Of a DNA stretch of 64,000 bases, positions 60,531 to 64,000 are shown in pieces. Position numbers and translations under genes: made by a program. The stretch's first letter is position 1; every line of letters begins with the position of its first letter. Source of the DNA: Streptomyces marinisediminis (GTDB lineage Bacteria > Actinomycetota > Actinomycetes > Streptomycetales > Streptomycetaceae); contig NZ_JAPKFL010000003.1 of the NCBI RefSeq assembly GCF_026262575.1, positions 124,001-188,000 of the forward strand, in the 5' to 3' direction. The notes beneath the pieces were generated by a model. It worked only from the letters and a program-made list of their open reading frames with translations. It did no database searches and was not told where the DNA came from.

Positions 60531-61271
60531 GTGCATGTGCTGGTGCTGGGGGGGACGGAGGAGGGGCGGCGGCTGGCCGGGGAGCTGGGGGCGGTGCCCG
60601 GGGTGCGGGTGACGTCGTCGCTGGCCGGGCGGGTGGCCGGGGGCGCGGTGCCGCCGGGTGCCGTGCGGGTCGGCGGGTTCGGCGGAGCGGCGGGGCTGGC
60701 GGTGTGGCTGGACGCGCACCGGGTGGACGCCGTGGTGGACGCCACGCACCCCTTCGCCGCGGAGATCAGCGGCAACGCGGTGCGCGCCGCACGGGAGGCC
60801 GGGGTGCCGCTGCTGGCGGTGCGCCGGCCGGGATGGCGGGCCGGGCCCGGGGACACCTGGGTGGACACGGACTCCCACGAGCACGCCGCGGCCGTGGTGC
60901 CGTCGCTCGGGGCGCGGGTGTTCCTCAGCGTGGGGCGGCAGCCGCTGGCGGCGTTCGCCGGGGTGGACGCGTGCTGGTTCCTGGTGCGGGCGGTGACGCC
61001 GCCGTCCCCGCCGCTGCCCCGGCACCGGGAGGTGGTGCTGGCGCGGGGCCCGTTCACGGTGGCGGGCGAGCGCGAGCTGCTGGCGCGCTGGGGCGTGCGG
61101 GTGGTCGTCACCAAGGACAGCGGTGGGGCGGCGACGGCGGCGAAGCTGACGGCGGCGCGGGAACTGGGGCTGCCGGTGGTCGTGGTGCGGCGGCCGCCGC
61201 TGCCGTCGGGGGTGCGCGCCGTCCCCGACGTCCCGGCCGCGGTGGCGTGGCTGCGCGGGCTGCCGCGCTGA
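60531..61271 (+). CDS. cobK: Precorrin-6A reductase (CobK/CbiJ)
   Basis: A 246-residue protein starting VHVLVLGGTEEGRRLAGEL (the NADPH-binding start of the family), with VDAVVDATHPFAAEISGNA, VFLSVGRQPL and VVTKDSGGAATAAKLTAARELGLPVVVVRRPP. It reduces precorrin-6A to precorrin-6B in aerobic cobalamin synthesis. No good ribosome-binding site precedes GTG 60531; it may be leaderless or start slightly upstream. It is convergent with cobF, the enzyme that makes its substrate. Confidence 0.93.
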   Translation: MHVLVLGGTEEGRRLAGELGAVPGVRVTSSLAGRVAGGAVPPGAVRVGGFGGAAGLAVWLDAHRVDAVVDATHPFAAEISGNAVRAAREAGVPLLAVRRPGWRAGPGDTWVDTDSHEHAAAVVPSLGARVFLSVGRQPLAAFAGVDACWFLVRAVTPPSPPLPRHREVVLARGPFTVAGERELLARWGVRVVVTKDSGGAATAAKLTAARELGLPVVVVRRPPLPSGVRAVPDVPAAVAWLRGLPR

Positions 61272-61516
61272 GTGGGCGCTCGGCCCGCGCCCTGCGGTGC
61301 GGTGCGGTGCTGGGCGGGTGCTCCGCTCGGCGCGGGGGCACGTGCGGTGCGGCGTCGTGTCGAGCCGGGCGCCCGGTGGGTGTTCGTCCGCCGCGCGGGT
61401 GTGTGCCGGGCGGGCGCTCGGTGCGGTGCTCGGCGGGCCGGGCGGTGCGCCGGGTGGTCGCCCGGACGCCCCGCGTCGAGCGGGTGTGCGGGGGCGGTGC
61501 TCCGCACGGGGCGCGG
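61272..61516. other. Gap between convergent cobK and cobF
   Basis: 245 bp of GC-rich sequence with imperfect repeats of GGGCGG-TGCTC-type words. No clear terminator hairpin or gene is seen. Confidence 0.4.
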
Positions 61517-62302
61517 TCACTCGCGAGGCGTGCGGCGCAGGAGGTAGGTGTCCATGATCCAGCCCTTGCGGGCGCGTGCCTCCTCGCGGCGGGCGGCGAT
61601 GCGGGGCGCCGCCTGGGCCAGCGGGCCGGAGTCCAGCAGCTCGTCGGGCGTGCCGAGGTAGGCGCCCCAGTAGATGTGCAGGTCCGGGTCGTCGGCGTAC
61701 CGGCGGAAGGTCTGGTGGGCGTCGAGCATGACGACCACGTCGTCGGCCTCCTCCGGCAGCCCCGCGGCCAGGCGGCGTCCGGTGGTGACCTGCACGGCGC
61801 CGCCGACCCGGTTCAGCCCCGTGCGGTGCCGGGCGGCGAGCGCGGAGACGGCGCTGATGCCGGGGATCACCTCGTGCTCGAAGGCGACCGTGCCGCGCGC
61901 CAGGACGTCGGCCAGGATGGCCAGGGTGGAGTCGTACAGCGCCGGGTCGCCCCACACCAGGAAGGCGCCGCACTCGCCGTCGGCCAGTTCGTCGCGGATG
62001 AGGCGTTCGTAGATGTCGGCGCGGGCCTGCCGCCAGTCGTCCACGCCCTGGGTGTAGGCGCCGGAGCGGTCGGCGGTGGGGGTGGTGCGGTCGCGCTGGG
62101 GGTCGCGGTCCTCGACGACGCGGTAGTCCGCGCGCGTCACGTGGCGCCGCAGGATCTCCTCGCGCAGCGCGATGAGGTCGCGTTTGGCGCGCCCCTTGTC
62201 GACGAGGAAGAACGCGTCGGCCTCGTTGAGCGCGCGCACCGCCTGCAGGGTGAGCTGTTCGGGATCGCCGGCTCCGATGCCGATCACCAGGATTCGTCGC
62301 AC
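61517..62302 (-). CDS. cobF: Precorrin-6A synthase (deacetylating), CobF
   Basis: A 261-residue tetrapyrrole methylase. The N-terminus RRILVIGIGAGDPEQLTLQAV carries the SAM-binding GIGxGDP. FLVWGDPALYDSTLAIL and HEVIPGISAVSALAARHRTGLNRVGG follow, then WGAYLGTPDELLDSG. It methylates C-1 with loss of the acetyl group to form precorrin-6A. GTG 62302 gives the usual family length of about 260. It diverges from mutA. Confidence 0.94.
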   Translation of the reverse strand: MRRILVIGIGAGDPEQLTLQAVRALNEADAFFLVDKGRAKRDLIALREEILRRHVTRADYRVVEDRDPQRDRTTPTADRSGAYTQGVDDWRQARADIYERLIRDELADGECGAFLVWGDPALYDSTLAILADVLARGTVAFEHEVIPGISAVSALAARHRTGLNRVGGAVQVTTGRRLAAGLPEEADDVVVMLDAHQTFRRYADDPDLHIYWGAYLGTPDELLDSGPLAQAAPRIAARREEARARKGWIMDTYLLRRTPRE

Positions 62303-62427
62303 GGGAGGAGTCTGCCGCAGCCGCCGCACCGGGTGGCAGGGCGGGGCCGTGCTCGAACTGACCGGCGAGTCCAACGTCACAGCGGTGCTCCGCTGCGCCG
62401 CGAGCGGGCAGGCCCTAGCCTGCGGCT

Positions 62428-64000
62428 ATGACGGTCCAGCCTGACGACGGGCTTCCCCTGGCCGCCGAGTTCCCCGATGTCACGCGCGAGCAGTGGCAGC
62501 GCCTCGTCGAGAACGTGCTGCGCAAGTCCGGCGCGAGCGAGGCCACGGGGGCGGAGGCCGAGGAGGCGCTGTCCACCGCGCTTGAGGACGGGCTTCGCAC
62601 CCGCCCCCTGTACACCGCCGCCGACGCCCCCGGGGGCCCCACCGGCTTCCCCGGCTTCGCGCCCTACGTGCGCGGCGCCACCCCGAAGGGCAACGCGCCC
62701 GCCGGCTGGGACGTGCGCCAGCAGCACCGCGGCGCGGACGCCGCCGGCACCAACGAGGCCGTGCTGGCCGACCTGGAGAACGGGGCCGGCTCGGTGTGGC
62801 TGGTGCTGGGGCGCGCGGGCCTGCCGGTGTCCGCGCTGGGCGCCGCGCTGGAGGGCGTCTACCTGGACCTGGCCCCGGTGGTGCTGGACGCGGGCGAGGA
62901 GTTCGACGCCGCCGCGACCGCGCTGTTCCAGGTGCACGCCGACCGCGCGGTGCCGCCGTCGGAGGTGGCCGGGAACCTGGGCGCCGACCCGCTGGGCCTG
63001 CTGGCCCGCACCGGTGACGCCGGGCCGACGGCCGGGCTGCTGGGCGCCGCGGCCGACTGGGCGCACCGCGTCGCCCGCGACCGGCCGCGCCTGCGCACCC
63101 TCACCGTGGACGCGCTGCCCTACCACGAGGCGGGCGGCTCCCCGGCCGAGGAGCTGGGCTGTTCGCTGGCCACCGCGGTGGCCTACCTGCGCCGGCTCAC
63201 CGAGGCGGGGCTGAGCGCGGAGGACGCCTGCCGCCAGCTCGAGTTCCGGTACGCGGCGACGGCCGACCAGTTCGTGACGATCGCCAAGCTGCGGGCGGCG
63301 CGCAGGCTGTGGGCGCGGGTCGCCGAGGCGTGCGGCGTCACCTCCGGCGCGGCGGCGCAGCGGCAGCACGCGGTGACGTCCCCGGTGATGATGGCGCGGC
63401 GCGACCCGTGGGTGAACATGCTGCGCACCACGGTCGCCACGCTCGCGGCCGGGGCGGGCGGCGCGGACGCGGTGACCGTGCTCCCGTTCGACCACGCCGC
63501 GGGACTGCCGGACGCGTTCGCGCGCCGCATCGCGCGCAACACCTCCACCATCGTCATCGAGGAGGCGCACGTCGCCCGGGTCATCGACCCGGCGGGCGGC
63601 TCCTGGTACGTCGAGCGGCTGACGGAGGAGCTGGCGCACGCGGCGTGGGCGTGGTTCCAGGAGATCGAGCGCGCGGGCGGCCAGGAGGCGGCGCTGCGCG
63701 ACGGCACGGTGCGCGAGCGGCTGGCCGCGACGTGGGCGCGGCGCGCGGAGGACCTGGCGCACCGCCGCGAGCCGGTGACGGGCGTGAGCGAGTTCCCGCT
63801 GCTCACCGAGGAGCCGGTGCGGCGCGAGCCGGTGCCTGGGGAGCTGTCCGGCGGCCTGCCGCGGGTGCGGCGCGACGAGGCCTACGAGGAGCTGCGGGCC
63901 CGCTCCGACGCCCACCTGGCGGCCACCGGCGAGCGGCCGAAGGCGGTGCTCGCGGCGCTGGGCGGCCCGGCGGCCCACACCGCGCGGGCCACGTTCGCCG
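62428..64000 (+). CDS. mutA: Methylmalonyl-CoA mutase small (beta) subunit, cut by window edge
   Basis: The open frame runs to the end of the window (524 residues seen). It starts at ATG 62428 (MTVQPDDGLPLAAEFPDVTREQWQ), then RTRPLYTAADAPGGPTGFPGFAPYVRG, the substrate-channel region of the TIM barrel. RQQHRG, then VDALPYHEAGGSPAEELGCSLATAVAYLRRL, and ARNTSTIVIEEAHVARVIDPAGGSWYVERLT follow. The small subunit lacks activity itself and pairs with the B12-binding MutB expected downstream. The cobalamin genes next door make its cofactor. Confidence 0.94.
   Translation, partial: MTVQPDDGLPLAAEFPDVTREQWQRLVENVLRKSGASEATGAEAEEALSTALEDGLRTRPLYTAADAPGGPTGFPGFAPYVRGATPKGNAPAGWDVRQQHRGADAAGTNEAVLADLENGAGSVWLVLGRAGLPVSALGAALEGVYLDLAPVVLDAGEEFDAAATALFQVHADRAVPPSEVAGNLGADPLGLLARTGDAGPTAGLLGAAADWAHRVARDRPRLRTLTVDALPYHEAGGSPAEELGCSLATAVAYLRRLTEAGLSAEDACRQLEFRYAATADQFVTIAKLRAARRLWARVAEACGVTSGAAAQRQHAVTSPVMMARRDPWVNMLRTTVATLAAGAGGADAVTVLPFDHAAGLPDAFARRIARNTSTIVIEEAHVARVIDPAGGSWYVERLTEELAHAAWAWFQEIERAGGQEAALRDGTVRERLAATWARRAEDLAHRREPVTGVSEFPLLTEEPVRREPVPGELSGGLPRVRRDEAYEELRARSDAHLAATGERPKAVLAALGGPAAHTARATFA

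Noticed and set aside
60242..62431. 729-codon plus-strand frame across cobK and cobF
   Set aside because: Wrong frame for cobK and antisense to cobF; composition artefact.

Overview
The window is about 64 kb from around the replication origin of a Streptomyces or very close relative. The evidence is the very high G+C content, the many GTG starts, the order rnpA-rpmH-dnaA-oriC-dnaN-gnd-recF-dciA-gyrB-gyrA, six perfect 14-bp parS palindromes (GTTTCACGTGAAAC), TTGTCCACA-type DnaA boxes and a thioredoxin operon with an exact sigma-R promoter. There is no rRNA operon, no CRISPR array and no intact transposase.

Layout. 1-9790: end of a CCA-adding enzyme gene (-), a DUF6049 envelope protein, MurJ, a MurJ-associated pseudokinase, and sigM with its anti-sigma factor gene rsmA. 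9846-11346: the sigma-R promoter and trxB-trxA. 11461-17792 (all -): a GNAT gene, parB, parA, rsmG, khpB/jag, yidC, yidD, rnpA, rpmH. 17793-21907: dnaA and an unusually long oriC. 21908-32016: dnaN, a 6-phosphogluconate dehydrogenase-like gene, recF, dciA, gyrB, gyrA and a DUF3566 gene. 32086-37459: tRNA-Ile, a DLW-39 mini-protein, a secreted protein, a Ser/Thr kinase, an HTH regulator, tRNA-Ala. 37565-45173: two class E sortases, pabA/trpG, a mini membrane protein, DUF881, crgA, a rhomboid protease, a cyclophilin and DUF5324. This block appears inverted relative to the usual actinobacterial order. 45523-53446 (-): fhaA-fhaB-pstP-rodA-pbpA-pknB, the growth and division regulatory operon. 60531-64000: cobK, cobF and the start of mutA (B12 synthesis and a B12-dependent mutase).

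The accessory part is a 6.2-kb island between tRNA-Leu(CAG) at 53801 and an imperfect copy of its 3' end at 60085-60105. It holds a dead, frameshifted tyrosine integrase, a serine-recombinase scrap, a compact lasso-peptide operon (precursor, lasso cyclase, transglutaminase-like protease, GNAT acetyltransferase; - strand), a 77-aa one-pass membrane protein, and a divergent XRE/TPR regulator with a small partner. The predicted core GNTNSSVENKRSPYGA has Glu8 for an 8-residue ring and Lys10, and with the coupled acetyltransferase it resembles the acetylated lasso peptide albusnodin. This is the most interesting system in the window.

The core region couples replication (DnaA, DnaN, gyrase), segregation (ParAB, parS), thiol-redox defence (SigM/RsmA, TrxBA) and cell-wall growth control (MurJ, PknB operon, CrgA). 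DnaA boxes occur in oriC, near the dnaA promoter, upstream of parA, and as a separate cluster at 42.35-42.54 kb.
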